From Candidatus Daviesbacteria bacterium (GTDB lineage: Bacteria > Patescibacteriota > Microgenomatia > Daviesbacterales > UBA10151), in the NCBI GenBank assembly GCA_003519445.1, contig DOWS01000015.1, positions 1 to 19,790 of the forward strand: a stretch of 19,790 bases of DNA, written 5' to 3'. Below, one piece after another: positions 7,117-14,906 of this stretch (position 1 is the stretch's first letter; each line of letters starts with the position of its first letter). The notes beneath the pieces were generated by a model. It was not told the DNA's origin. It ran no database searches and worked only from the letters and a program-made list of their open reading frames with translations. Position numbers and translations under genes: made by a program.

Positions 7117-7188
7117 ATGAATATGAAACAGGTGGGCTTTGATTTTTTCTGGTTTTACTTTAAACTCTTGAAAGGGGAGGTTTGTTGA
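7117..7188 (+). CDS. Aromatic-rich leader peptide of the aro operon (23 residues)
   Basis: An ATG-to-TGA reading frame directly after the aro promoter encodes 23 residues, with a central FDFFWFYF (codons 8-15, 7138-7161): five Phe, one Trp and one Tyr in eight codons. A second in-frame ATG lies at 7123. Such clustering of the three end products of the operon's pathway is the hallmark of a ribosome-stalling attenuator peptide, as in trpL and pheL of enterobacteria. The last codons and the TGA overlap the 5' strand of the downstream antiterminator (7175-7188), so the position of the ribosome would decide which hairpin forms. The peptide itself probably has no other role. No database homolog is claimed. 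Confidence 0.85.
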   Translation: MNMKQVGFDFFWFYFKLLKGEVC

Positions 7189-7245
7189 TGTTGTAAACCA
7201 AACAACAACAAAGTCAACAATAACTCCCGGAAGGGAGTTTTTTTT
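7175..7245 (+). promoter_or_regulatory. Attenuator: antiterminator versus terminator before aroF
   Basis: Antiterminator: GGGAG (7175-7179) and TTGTTGA (7182-7188) pair with CTCCC (7224-7228) and TCAACAA (7214-7220), 12 base pairs with a small internal loop; an inner TGTTGT/ACAACA helix (7189-7194 with 7202-7207) is also possible. Terminator: AACTCCC (7222-7228) with GGGAGTT (7233-7239). Both need the same CTCCC, so they exclude each other. A ribosome stalled on the aromatic codons (7138-7161) leaves 7175-7188 free and the antiterminator forms; a ribosome that reaches the TGA at 7186-7188 covers that strand and the terminator forms. The pairings are read from the sequence; the switching is inferred. 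Confidence 0.85.
7222..7245 (+). terminator. Leader terminator of the aro operon
   Basis: A 7-bp hairpin AACTCCC/GGGAGTT closes a GNRA-type loop GGAA (7229-7232). A run of eight T (7238-7245) includes the last two stem bases. The aroF ATG follows two bases later (7248). AAGGGAG (7231-7237), the likely ribosome-binding site of aroF, is the loop end and 3' arm of this hairpin, so folding would also hide it. Confidence 0.9.
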
Positions 7246-7247
7246 GT

Positions 7248-8303
7248 ATGAAAATTATTAAAAGAGACGATCTGTTAAAACATAAACCACTGATTATTGG
7301 CGGTCCCTGTGCCGTAGAATCCAGAATTCAGATTAATGAAGCTGCTGGAAAACTTGTCAAAATGGGCGTTAAAATTTTGCGGTGTCAACTCTGGAAACCC
7401 AGAACAGATCCTGACAGTTTTCAAGGAATTGGCCTTGCAGGACTAAAATTTCTTTTGGAAATTAAAAATAAATACAATGTCTTGATAGCCACGGAAATTA
7501 CCGACAAAGACCAGATAGCAAAAACCCAAGGAGTTGCTGATATTCTTTGGGTAGGAGCTAGGAATATGCAAAATTTTGAACTGTTAAAAGCCTTGGGCAA
7601 AGACAAACGGCCGGTTATCTTAAAAAGAGGGCTTATTTCTACAATTGACGAATGGATTGGAGCAAGTAAGTATATTGGCTCGGACAGGGTGATACTTTGC
7701 GAAAGAGGAATTAGAACAGGAGCAGATTCAATGCGTTTTACTATGGACATAAACGGGTTATTAGTTGCAAAATATGACCACAATATGCCTGTGATTATAG
7801 ATCCTTCCCATACAGCCGGTAGAGCTGATATGGTTCCCTATCTGGCATACGCCGGTATAGCTGCCGGGGCAGACGGAATTGTGGTTGAAGTGCATCCCCA
7901 ACCGGAAAAAGCCCTGTCAGACGCCACTCAACAAATTACTCCGGAAGTTTTTAAAGAAGTTATCAGCAAAGTCAATGCAATTTATAAACTAAGGCACCAA
8001 AAAGAATTTGCCATAACCCATTTCGGAGCTAAGGAGAAAGTTCAGCCCGGGAAAAAACCCACAAAAACCCTGTTATTTTTGGCTGTTTCCGATAGAGTTG
8101 GAATACTAAAAGATATCCTGACAGTCTTTTCCGATTATGACATTAATTTAAGCAAGTTAGAGTCACAACCGGGTAAACAGGGATCCTGGGATTACGCCTT
8201 TGAAGTTGAAGCTAACAGTAACGCTTCAGAACCAAGACTTATTCAGGCACTAAGCATACTTAAAAAGTTATGCGTGATCATTAAAATCCTGGGAGAGTAT
8301 TAA
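7248..8303 (+). CDS. aroF: DAHP synthase (type I-beta) with C-terminal Phe-type ACT domain
   Basis: This enzyme joins PEP and erythrose-4-phosphate to DAHP, the first step of the shikimate pathway. Residues 1 to about 250 are the KDPG-aldolase-type barrel: GGPCAVES, KPRTDPDSFQG (usually KPRTSPYSFQG), WVGARNMQNFELL, LKRGL, CERGIRTG, DPSHTAGR and VEVHPQPEKALSD, with metal ligands Cys21, His187, Glu214 and Asp225 expected from the family. Residues about 273-351 are an ACT domain of the prephenate-dehydratase type, with DRVGILKDIL and LESQPGKQGSWDY matching the GAL and ESRP Phe-binding motifs. Relatives usually carry an N-terminal regulatory domain or a chorismate mutase, so this arrangement is uncommon. 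The stop and the aroB ATG share one base. Feedback by Phe through the ACT domain is likely but inferred. Confidence 0.95.
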   Translation: MKIIKRDDLLKHKPLIIGGPCAVESRIQINEAAGKLVKMGVKILRCQLWKPRTDPDSFQGIGLAGLKFLLEIKNKYNVLIATEITDKDQIAKTQGVADILWVGARNMQNFELLKALGKDKRPVILKRGLISTIDEWIGASKYIGSDRVILCERGIRTGADSMRFTMDINGLLVAKYDHNMPVIIDPSHTAGRADMVPYLAYAGIAAGADGIVVEVHPQPEKALSDATQQITPEVFKEVISKVNAIYKLRHQKEFAITHFGAKEKVQPGKKPTKTLLFLAVSDRVGILKDILTVFSDYDINLSKLESQPGKQGSWDYAFEVEANSNASEPRLIQALSILKKLCVIIKILGEY

Positions 8304-9334
8304 TGGATAAAAAAATCAGGGTTTTAAATTGTTATGACATTTTTGTCGGGTCAGCACTCATTCCCAAAATTTCCCATTTGGTAAATACAGAAAAATATTC
8401 CGGAATTATTATCATTACGGATTCTGTTGTGGAAAAACATTGCTTTCCGGAATTCAAAAAATCTTTTCCAAAAGTAGAAAAAATTGTCATTTCTCCCGGC
8501 GAGAGAGCCAAAAACATTGAAACAGTCAAAAAAATTTGGCAAAAACTGCTTACTTACGGCTGCGACAGAAAATCTTTAATTATTAATTTGGGAGGTGGCA
8601 CTATCCTTGATATTGGCGGTTTCGCTGCTGCCACTTACATGAGGGGGGTGGATTTTATACAAATCCCCACAACTTTACTATCCCAAGTTGATGCCAGTAT
8701 CGGCGGAAAGGTAGCCGTAAATTTTGCCGGGGTAAAAAATTTAATAGGCAGTTTTAATCAGCCTGTCGCAGTTTTTTGTGATATTAATTTTTTATCAACT
8801 TTGCCTGACAGAGAATTTATTTCAGGTTTTGCAGAAGTTATAAAACACGGTTTGATAGCTAACAAAAAATATTTTGATTTTGTAACTTCAAAAAAACCGC
8901 GGGAGTTTAGCAAAAAAGATCTGGTTGAAATTATTTTGGGGTCAGTAAAAATTAAAGCCGCTATTGTTAATGAAGATGAAAAAGAAGCCGGCCAAAGAAG
9001 GCTCCTAAACTTCGGCCATACCATTGGCCATGCTATTGAGGCCTTAAGTCAGGATACAGACAGTCCCCTATTACATGGAGAAGCAATCAGCATTGGCATG
9101 GTGGTGGAGGCAAAAATATCCGGCGTCGGGGTTAGCAAAATTAAAAAGGCTTTAGCTAATGCGGGCTTGCCTGTTGACTTACCTGATTTTCCCAGGGAGG
9201 CAGTATTAGCAAAAATTAAAACGGACAAAAAAAGTGAAAAAGGGAAAATTAACTGGACATTAATCACGGGCATTGGCAAAGCAGTAATTAATCAGCCGGT
9301 CAACAGTCAAACCATCAAGAAAGCCTTAACATGA
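8303..9334 (+). CDS. aroB: 3-dehydroquinate synthase
   Basis: AroB cyclises DAHP to 3-dehydroquinate with NAD+ and a divalent metal. The 343-residue protein shows the NAD and substrate motifs GGGTILDIGGFAAATYMRG and IPTTLLSQVDASIGGKVAVN, then KNLIGSF and the metal ligands in FAEVIKHG (Glu), FGHTIGHAIE (His) and LLHGEAISIGM (His). Length is normal for the family. A GGGAG lies 8 bases before the ATG, inside the end of aroF, and the TAATG junction and the 4-base overlap with aroA indicate translational coupling. Confidence 0.97.
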   Translation: MDKKIRVLNCYDIFVGSALIPKISHLVNTEKYSGIIIITDSVVEKHCFPEFKKSFPKVEKIVISPGERAKNIETVKKIWQKLLTYGCDRKSLIINLGGGTILDIGGFAAATYMRGVDFIQIPTTLLSQVDASIGGKVAVNFAGVKNLIGSFNQPVAVFCDINFLSTLPDREFISGFAEVIKHGLIANKKYFDFVTSKKPREFSKKDLVEIILGSVKIKAAIVNEDEKEAGQRRLLNFGHTIGHAIEALSQDTDSPLLHGEAISIGMVVEAKISGVGVSKIKKALANAGLPVDLPDFPREAVLAKIKTDKKSEKGKINWTLITGIGKAVINQPVNSQTIKKALT

Positions 9335-10518
9335 AATATCAGATAAATATCCCCGGTTCCAAAAGTTATACCAACAGGGCCTTTTTTCTGGCCAGCCTAT
9401 GTGAGGAAAAAGTTCAAATTAAGAATGCTTTAATTTCAGACGACACCAAAGCCATGACAGAGTGTTTGAAAATTTTGAAAACCAAACGCGCCCATTATAA
9501 TTTAAACGCCCGTCTTTCCGGGACAACCATCAGGTTTATTTTAGCTCTGTCTTGTTTAGTGCCGGGAGAAAAAATAATTTACGGTAAAGAAAGCTTAAAC
9601 AGGCGCCCCATCAAAGAGCTTGTTGAAGGCTTGCAACAACTGGGAGCGAAAATTGAATATCAAAATCACGAGGGTTATCCCCCGTTAAAAATAATTTCCT
9701 CCGTTCTTGTTCCGGGAACTGTCAGAATAAGAGGGACTATCAGCAGCCAATATATTTCCGCCCTTTTAATGGTTGCCCCTCTTGTGGGTAAAGTAACAAT
9801 TCAGGTGACAGGAGATCAAATTTCCAAACCATATATTGATATGACTATAGATACTATGGAAAAATTTGAGGTTAAAGTTATCAACCAAAACTACAAAAAA
9901 TATATTGTCCCGGGAAATCAAAAATACCAAGCAAAGGAGTATCAGGTGGAAGGCGATTTTTCATCTGCCGGCTACTTTTTTGCCATTGCGGCACTTAACA
10001 AATTAACCATCACTTTAAAAAATCTAAATCCTTACTCAAAACAGGCAGATATAAAATTTCTTAAAATCCTGGAGGAGATGGGAAATAAAATCAAAAAAGG
10101 AAAAAATCAAATCACAATTTTTGGCAAAGGGGTTAAACCGGTTGATGTTGATATGAAAGATTACCCGGATCAGGTACAGACATTGTCTGTACTTTGCGCT
10201 TTTGCCAAAGGCGTAAGCAAAATTAAAGGGGTAAAATCTTTGCGGATTAAAGAAACCGAAAGGGTGCAGGCTTTGCAAAAAGAACTTTCCAAAATGGGCA
10301 TTAAAACTCTTGCCACAAAAGATACTCTGACTATTTATGGAGGGAGTCCCCATGGAACTGTCATTGAAACTTACAATGATCACCGCATGGCCATGGCTTT
10401 TGCAGTGGCTAGTTGCAAAATACCCGGAATAATAATTAAAAATCCTGAAGTTGTCTCAAAAACTTTTCCCTCATTCTGGGATGAGTTTAAGAAAATAAAA
10501 AAACCATATGAAAATTAA
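9331..10518 (+). CDS. aroA: EPSP synthase (3-phosphoshikimate 1-carboxyvinyltransferase)
   Basis: AroA transfers enolpyruvyl from PEP to shikimate-3-phosphate. Recognisable motifs are PGSKSYTNRA at the N-terminus, RLSGTTIRF (family GNAGTxxR), NRRPIKEL, GTISSQYISALLM, DYPDQVQTLSVLCAFAKG with the catalytic Asp, LRIKETERVQAL, YNDHRMAMAFAV and KTFPSFWDEF. At 395 residues it is about 30 shorter than E. coli AroA, mainly from a trimmed N-terminus and short loops. The PEP-site motif has SGTT instead of NAGT, a difference from E. coli-type enzymes. It overlaps aroB by 4 bases and aroDE by 11. Confidence 0.96.
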   Translation: MKYQINIPGSKSYTNRAFFLASLCEEKVQIKNALISDDTKAMTECLKILKTKRAHYNLNARLSGTTIRFILALSCLVPGEKIIYGKESLNRRPIKELVEGLQQLGAKIEYQNHEGYPPLKIISSVLVPGTVRIRGTISSQYISALLMVAPLVGKVTIQVTGDQISKPYIDMTIDTMEKFEVKVINQNYKKYIVPGNQKYQAKEYQVEGDFSSAGYFFAIAALNKLTITLKNLNPYSKQADIKFLKILEEMGNKIKKGKNQITIFGKGVKPVDVDMKDYPDQVQTLSVLCAFAKGVSKIKGVKSLRIKETERVQALQKELSKMGIKTLATKDTLTIYGGSPHGTVIETYNDHRMAMAFAVASCKIPGIIIKNPEVVSKTFPSFWDEFKKIKKPYEN

Positions 10519-11962
10519 TTACTGTTTACCGATTATTAAATCAAAAACAGGCCAAGTTCTCGAGATGATTTCCAAAAATCAAGATTATGATTTTTTTGAA
10601 ATCTGGCTTGATTATATCCAGGATTTGGATTTAAATTTTATTTTGGATTTAAAAAATAGATATGGAAAAAAAATAATCTTTCTTTTTCGAAGACAGAATT
10701 TAGAAAAACCAAAAATGGGTTTTGAAAAAAGAAAAAAAATTATGGATATTATTTCGCCGTCTTGTTTTTTAGATTTGGACATTTCCCAAAAGCAGGATTT
10801 GAAGTATTTAAAAAATAATTCCAAAAAAATTAATTTAATTCTTTCTTATCATAACTACCAAGAGACTCCTTCTGATCAAAAATTACAGGAAATAATTAAA
10901 AAAATGGTAAAACAAAACGCAGATATTTATAAAATCACTACTTTCTGCAATTCACAAGCCGACGCAATCCGTTTAGTAGATTTACTCTCTACATTAAAAG
11001 AGCAAAAAATCAAATGTATTATTTTGGGGATGGGAGAAAAAGGAGTTATTACCAGAATAGCCGGAGTCCTCCTGGGCAATGAGATAAATTATGCGCCAAC
11101 AAATACTGATAATAGCAGCGCTGTTGGTCAGTTAACCAAAGATGAGTTGGAAAAAATCTTGAAAAACATTAAGATTTGTTATTTTGTGGCAGACCCGGTG
11201 GAACATTCCCTCTCCCCTCAAATGCATTATGCCGGCTACAAAGCTTTAGGGATAAACCATGACTTTATCTTTTTGCGCCGCCGGGTTAAACCCAAAGGCT
11301 TAAAAAAATTTGTGGAAGAAATAAAAAAAGATCCGAATTTTAAAGGAGCCTGTATCAGCATTCCTCATAAAATTGAAATCATGAAATATCTTGATGAAAT
11401 TGATGCTGTTGCTAAAAAAATCGGGGCTGTTAATACTGTTGTTAACAAAAATGGAAGATTAACAGGTTATAACACTGATTGGCTTGGAGCGATTACGGCT
11501 TTGGAAGAAAAAACAAATATTAAGAATAAGTCAGTTGCAGTAATCGGCGCAGGTGGCGCAGCCAGAGCAATTGTTTACGGACTTATTAAAAAAGGAGCAA
11601 AGGTTAAAATTTTTAACAGATCATTGCTTCACGCAAAAAAATTGGCTAAGGATTTCGGCTGTGAGTATGGTAGATTAAATTCCCCGGAAGAAATATCAAA
11701 AATGGATACAATTATTAATGCTACACCAGTTGGCATGAATGAGGATAGAAGCCCTGTAGATAAAAAATTGATAAATAAAAATCACATTGTTTTTGATGCG
11801 GTTTACGCGCCGCATCAAACAAGGTTAATCAAAGATGCCAAACAAAAAAAAGTTCAAGTAATTTTAGGTACAGAGATGCTGCTATATCAGGGGACAGCCC
11901 AATTTGAGCTTTTTACCAACAGAAAAGCTCCGGTAGAGGCAATGAGAAAGGCTTTGACATGA
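10508..11962 (+). CDS. aroDE: Fused 3-dehydroquinate dehydratase (type I) / shikimate dehydrogenase
   Basis: The 484-residue fusion performs two consecutive steps: dehydration of 3-dehydroquinate and NADPH reduction of 3-dehydroshikimate. Residues 1 to about 218 are a type I dehydratase, with Glu31 (FEIWLD), His115 (SYHNYQETP) and the Schiff-base Lys142 (DIYKITTF), ending in SSAVGQL (usually SAPGQ). Residues about 222-484 are shikimate dehydrogenase, with HSLSPQMH, catalytic Lys288 in ISIPHK, GAVNTVV, GYNTDWLG (Asp324), the nucleotide loop VIGAGGAARA, NATPVGM, DAVYAP and GTEMLLYQGTAQFELF. The same domain order occurs in plants and some bacteria such as Chlamydia. It replaces two separate genes in this operon and overlaps aroK by 4 bases (ATGA). 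Confidence 0.96.
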   Translation: MKINYCLPIIKSKTGQVLEMISKNQDYDFFEIWLDYIQDLDLNFILDLKNRYGKKIIFLFRRQNLEKPKMGFEKRKKIMDIISPSCFLDLDISQKQDLKYLKNNSKKINLILSYHNYQETPSDQKLQEIIKKMVKQNADIYKITTFCNSQADAIRLVDLLSTLKEQKIKCIILGMGEKGVITRIAGVLLGNEINYAPTNTDNSSAVGQLTKDELEKILKNIKICYFVADPVEHSLSPQMHYAGYKALGINHDFIFLRRRVKPKGLKKFVEEIKKDPNFKGACISIPHKIEIMKYLDEIDAVAKKIGAVNTVVNKNGRLTGYNTDWLGAITALEEKTNIKNKSVAVIGAGGAARAIVYGLIKKGAKVKIFNRSLLHAKKLAKDFGCEYGRLNSPEEISKMDTIINATPVGMNEDRSPVDKKLINKNHIVFDAVYAPHQTRLIKDAKQKKVQVILGTEMLLYQGTAQFELFTNRKAPVEAMRKALT

Positions 11963-12456
11963 GGATAGTTTTAATTGGTTTTATGGGATCAGGAAAAACC
12001 ACGGTTGCCAAACTACTGGCGAAAAAATTACGGTTAAAAACTATTGATATGGATGATTTGGCTTTAAAAAAATCCGGCAGAAAAAGCATTAATGAGATTT
12101 TTGAAAAAGACGGCGAGCAGAAATTTAGAAAAATAGAATACGAAGTAGCAAAAGACATATCCAATGAGGATAAAGTTGTAATTTCTACCGGAGGAGGAGT
12201 TGTAATGGATAAATCTACCATGAATTATTTAACAAAAAACTCTTCCGTCGTATATTTAAAAACCGGTTTTGATAAAATTAAAAAGCAAGTTATGCTAAAA
12301 AAAATAAGGCCGCCTTTGTTTAAAAGTATTGTATCAGCTAAAAAGTTGCTGCAAGCAAGAGAGCCATTATATGAAAACTTTGCAAATATTGTTATTACCA
12401 CCGATAATAAAAGTGTACGCAGTATTGTGAAGGAGATTATTTATGGCAGGAAATAG
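11959..12456 (+). CDS. aroK: Shikimate kinase
   Basis: AroK phosphorylates shikimate with ATP. The 165-residue protein has the Walker A loop GFMGSGKTT, the substrate Asp in IDMDDL, the Arg in EQKFRKIE, the glycine-rich STGGGVV, the lid region with RPPLF and the adenine-side REPLYENFANIVI. Length is normal. It overlaps aroDE by 4 bases and aroC by 14; the AAGGAG that probably serves aroC lies near its end (about 12431). Confidence 0.97.
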   Translation: MRIVLIGFMGSGKTTVAKLLAKKLRLKTIDMDDLALKKSGRKSINEIFEKDGEQKFRKIEYEVAKDISNEDKVVISTGGGVVMDKSTMNYLTKNSSVVYLKTGFDKIKKQVMLKKIRPPLFKSIVSAKKLLQAREPLYENFANIVITTDNKSVRSIVKEIIYGRK

Positions 12457-13525
12457 TTTTGGGCAATTATTTAGAATAACCACTTTTGGAGAATCCCATG
12501 GCGGGATGGTCGGGGCAGTGGTTGACGGTTGCCCTCCTAATCTTGAAATTTCAGAAGCGGAAATACAAAAAGAGCTCAACAGAAGAAAACCCGGCCAGTC
12601 ATCCATTACAACCCCCAGAAAAGAAGAAGATGAGATAAAAATTATGTCAGGAGTTTTTGAAGGAAAAACTACGGGAACTCCGATTTTACTTTTGGCCAAT
12701 AACAAAGATATCCGTCCTGAAGATTACCAAGAAATGAAGGAATTATTTAGACCGGGCCATGCAGACTTTACTTATACTAAAAAATATGGTTTTAGGGATT
12801 GGCACGGTTCGGGCAGGGCTTCTGCCAGAGAAACTTTAGCAAGAGTTGCTGCCGGGGCTATTGCCAAAAAATATCTCAAAGAAAAATTAGGAATTGAATT
12901 TTTAAGTTTTGTTGAACAAGTTGGTAATATAAAAACCGATATAGATTTTAATCAGGTAACTACGGCGCAAATTGAATCAAATATTGTCAGATGTCCTGAT
13001 AATAAAACGGCTGAAAAAATGATTAAACTGATTGAACAGGTCAAAGCCGAGGGAGATTCTATTGGCGGTGTAATTAGGGGCGTAATTAAAAATGTGCCAA
13101 TAGGGTTAGGTGAACCTGTGTTTGATAAATTACCTGCGGATTTGGCCAAAGCCATGGTTTCTATTAATGCTGTTAAGGGTTTTGAAATAGGCTCGGGTTT
13201 TGAAGGGGTAAAAATGAAAGGCTCGGAGCATAATGACCAATTTATTTCTAAAAATGGAAGAATAGATCTGAAAACTAACCATGCGGGAGGAACTTTAGGG
13301 GGAATTTCCAGCGGAGCAACCATCTATTTTAGGGTGGCATTTAAACCTGTTTCAACAATTTCAAAGCTACAAGAGACAGTAGATATCAACGGAAAAGAAG
13401 TTAATCTGGAGGCTGCAGGCAGACATGATCCCTGTGTCCTGCCGCGGGCAGTGCCAATTGTTGATGCCATGGCAGCTCTTGTGATAATGGATCTTTATTT
13501 AAGACACAAAGCTCAAAATCTATGA
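12443..13525 (+). CDS. aroC: Chorismate synthase
   Basis: AroC removes phosphate from EPSP to make chorismate, using reduced FMN as cofactor. Signature motifs are all present: GNSFGQLFRITTFGESHG, VDGCPPNL, RRKPGQSSITTPRKEED, FRPGHADFTY, DWHGSGRASARET, NHAGGTLGGISSG and GRHDPC. At 360 residues it is of normal length and complete. AAGGAG sits 7 bases before the ATG. A 4-base overlap joins it to the chorismate mutase gene. Confidence 0.98.
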   Translation: MAGNSFGQLFRITTFGESHGGMVGAVVDGCPPNLEISEAEIQKELNRRKPGQSSITTPRKEEDEIKIMSGVFEGKTTGTPILLLANNKDIRPEDYQEMKELFRPGHADFTYTKKYGFRDWHGSGRASARETLARVAAGAIAKKYLKEKLGIEFLSFVEQVGNIKTDIDFNQVTTAQIESNIVRCPDNKTAEKMIKLIEQVKAEGDSIGGVIRGVIKNVPIGLGEPVFDKLPADLAKAMVSINAVKGFEIGSGFEGVKMKGSEHNDQFISKNGRIDLKTNHAGGTLGGISSGATIYFRVAFKPVSTISKLQETVDINGKEVNLEAAGRHDPCVLPRAVPIVDAMAALVIMDLYLRHKAQNL

Positions 13526-13794
13526 ATGACAAGCTTGAAAAGTGGCGGAAAAAAATTGATTTTGTTGATGAAAAAATACTTGCTCTTCTCGCAAAAAGAA
13601 TGAGTATTGTCAGTAAAATTGGCAAGCTTAAGAAGAAACAGAAAGTTTCTGCATTAGATAAAAGTAGATGGGAACAAGTTCTAAAATCTAGTCTTAAAAA
13701 GGGTGAAACACTGGGACTCTCAAAAGATTTAATCAAAGCTCTTTTCTCTCTTATTCATAAATACTCTATAAAGACGCAGAAAGAAGCTATTTAA
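13522..13794 (+). CDS. Chorismate mutase, AroQ class
   Basis: This 90-residue, all-helical protein rearranges chorismate to prephenate, feeding the Phe/Tyr branch. It lines up without gaps with the mutase domain of E. coli PheA: Arg9 (R11), Arg26 (R28), Lys37 (K39), Asp46 (D48), Arg49 (R51) and Gln86 (Q88). The exception is E. coli Glu52, which is Trp50 here, with Glu51 next to it. It is a free-standing monofunctional mutase, whereas many bacteria fuse this domain to DAHP synthase, PheA or TyrA. It overlaps aroC by 4 bases and the aminotransferase gene by one. Confidence 0.93.
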   Translation: MNDKLEKWRKKIDFVDEKILALLAKRMSIVSKIGKLKKKQKVSALDKSRWEQVLKSSLKKGETLGLSKDLIKALFSLIHKYSIKTQKEAI

Positions 13795-14906
13795 TGAAAG
13801 TAGCAAACAGGTTAAATTTATTTTCCGAATATATTTTCTCAAAACTTGAAAAAAAGATTACCAATAAAGTCTTAAACTTTGGCCCGGGTAATCCTGATGT
13901 TCCTCCAAACGCTCTCTACATAAATAAATATATTGAATTTATTAAAGATAAGAAGGCACATTTATATCCCGGTTTTAGTGCTAATGAGGAGTTTTCAAAT
14001 GCCTTAATAAATTGGTACCAAAAAAGATTTGCCGTAGAGTTGGAAAAATCGGAACTTTTGCCTCTTCTGGGCGCAAAAGACGGGGTAAGCCATTTACCTT
14101 TGGCCTTACTTGACAGCAAAGATGAAGTATTGGTTCCGGATCCGGGCTATCCTGCTTTTACTGACCCGGCATTAATGATAGGTGGAAAAGTTGTTTACTA
14201 TGATCTTCTGGAAGAAAATGATTTTAAAATTTCCATCAAAGAACTGGGGGGAAAAGTTACCAAAAAAACCAAATTTATCTGGGTTAACTTCCCTGCCAAT
14301 CCCACCGGCCAAATTGCAACTCTATCTGAACTTGAAGAAATTGTTACCTTTGCCAAGTCACACAATATCCTGATAGTTTATGATAATGCTTATTCTGAAA
14401 TAACTTTTGACGGCTTTAGCGCTCCCAGTATTTTACAAATTAAAGGCGCCAAAGAAATTTCCGTTGAGATCGGCTCTTTTTCCAAAACCTTTTCTTTTGC
14501 CGGGTTCCGGATGGGTTGGATTGTTGGAAACCAGAAGATTATAGCTGCGCTGGCAAAAGTTAAATCGCAAATGGACTCCGGTTTATCTCTACCTTTGCAA
14601 AAATTGGGAGCATATGCCCTTACTCATTTTGACAACAAGTGGCACAAACAAATGATTGAAAGCTATAAAAGCCGTCGCGACAAAATTGCCAAATTTTTGA
14701 AAACTTTGGGCCTTGAATTTTCTCTGCCTAAGGGCGCTTTATATATTTGGGCAAAGATTCCCCCATCTTCTAAAAATTCGGAGGATTATTGCATGAAGCT
14801 TTTGGAAGAAAAACAAATACTTCTTACCCCGGGATCTGCTTTTGGTAAAAATGGGGATCGGTATGTCAGGGTTAGTATATGTGTAAACATTGACAGGCTC
14901 TTATGA
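13794..14906 (+). CDS. PLP-dependent aminotransferase, class I/II, probably aromatic
   Basis: The 370-residue protein has the fold-type I motifs NFPANPTG (165-172), YDNAYSE (Asp197, Tyr200), the PLP lysine Lys231 in SFSKTFSFAGFRMGW, and a late Arg in YVRVSIC that would bind the substrate carboxylate. The sequence style (GPGNPDVPP, HLYPGFSANEEF) is that of the LL-diaminopimelate/aspartate-type aminotransferases. Its place between chorismate mutase and the prephenate dehydrogenase-dehydratase makes transamination of prephenate, phenylpyruvate or 4-hydroxyphenylpyruvate the likely job; the motif set alone cannot tell which keto acid it uses. It shares one base with the mutase gene and overlaps tyrA by 4. 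Confidence 0.92.
   Translation: MKVANRLNLFSEYIFSKLEKKITNKVLNFGPGNPDVPPNALYINKYIEFIKDKKAHLYPGFSANEEFSNALINWYQKRFAVELEKSELLPLLGAKDGVSHLPLALLDSKDEVLVPDPGYPAFTDPALMIGGKVVYYDLLEENDFKISIKELGGKVTKKTKFIWVNFPANPTGQIATLSELEEIVTFAKSHNILIVYDNAYSEITFDGFSAPSILQIKGAKEISVEIGSFSKTFSFAGFRMGWIVGNQKIIAALAKVKSQMDSGLSLPLQKLGAYALTHFDNKWHKQMIESYKSRRDKIAKFLKTLGLEFSLPKGALYIWAKIPPSSKNSEDYCMKLLEEKQILLTPGSAFGKNGDRYVRVSICVNIDRLL

Noticed and set aside
4709..11962. TGA recoded as Gly or Trp, as in some CPR lineages.
   Set aside because: TGA ends trpE, aroB and aroDE in ATGA overlaps exactly where the protein families end, so the standard bacterial code applies.
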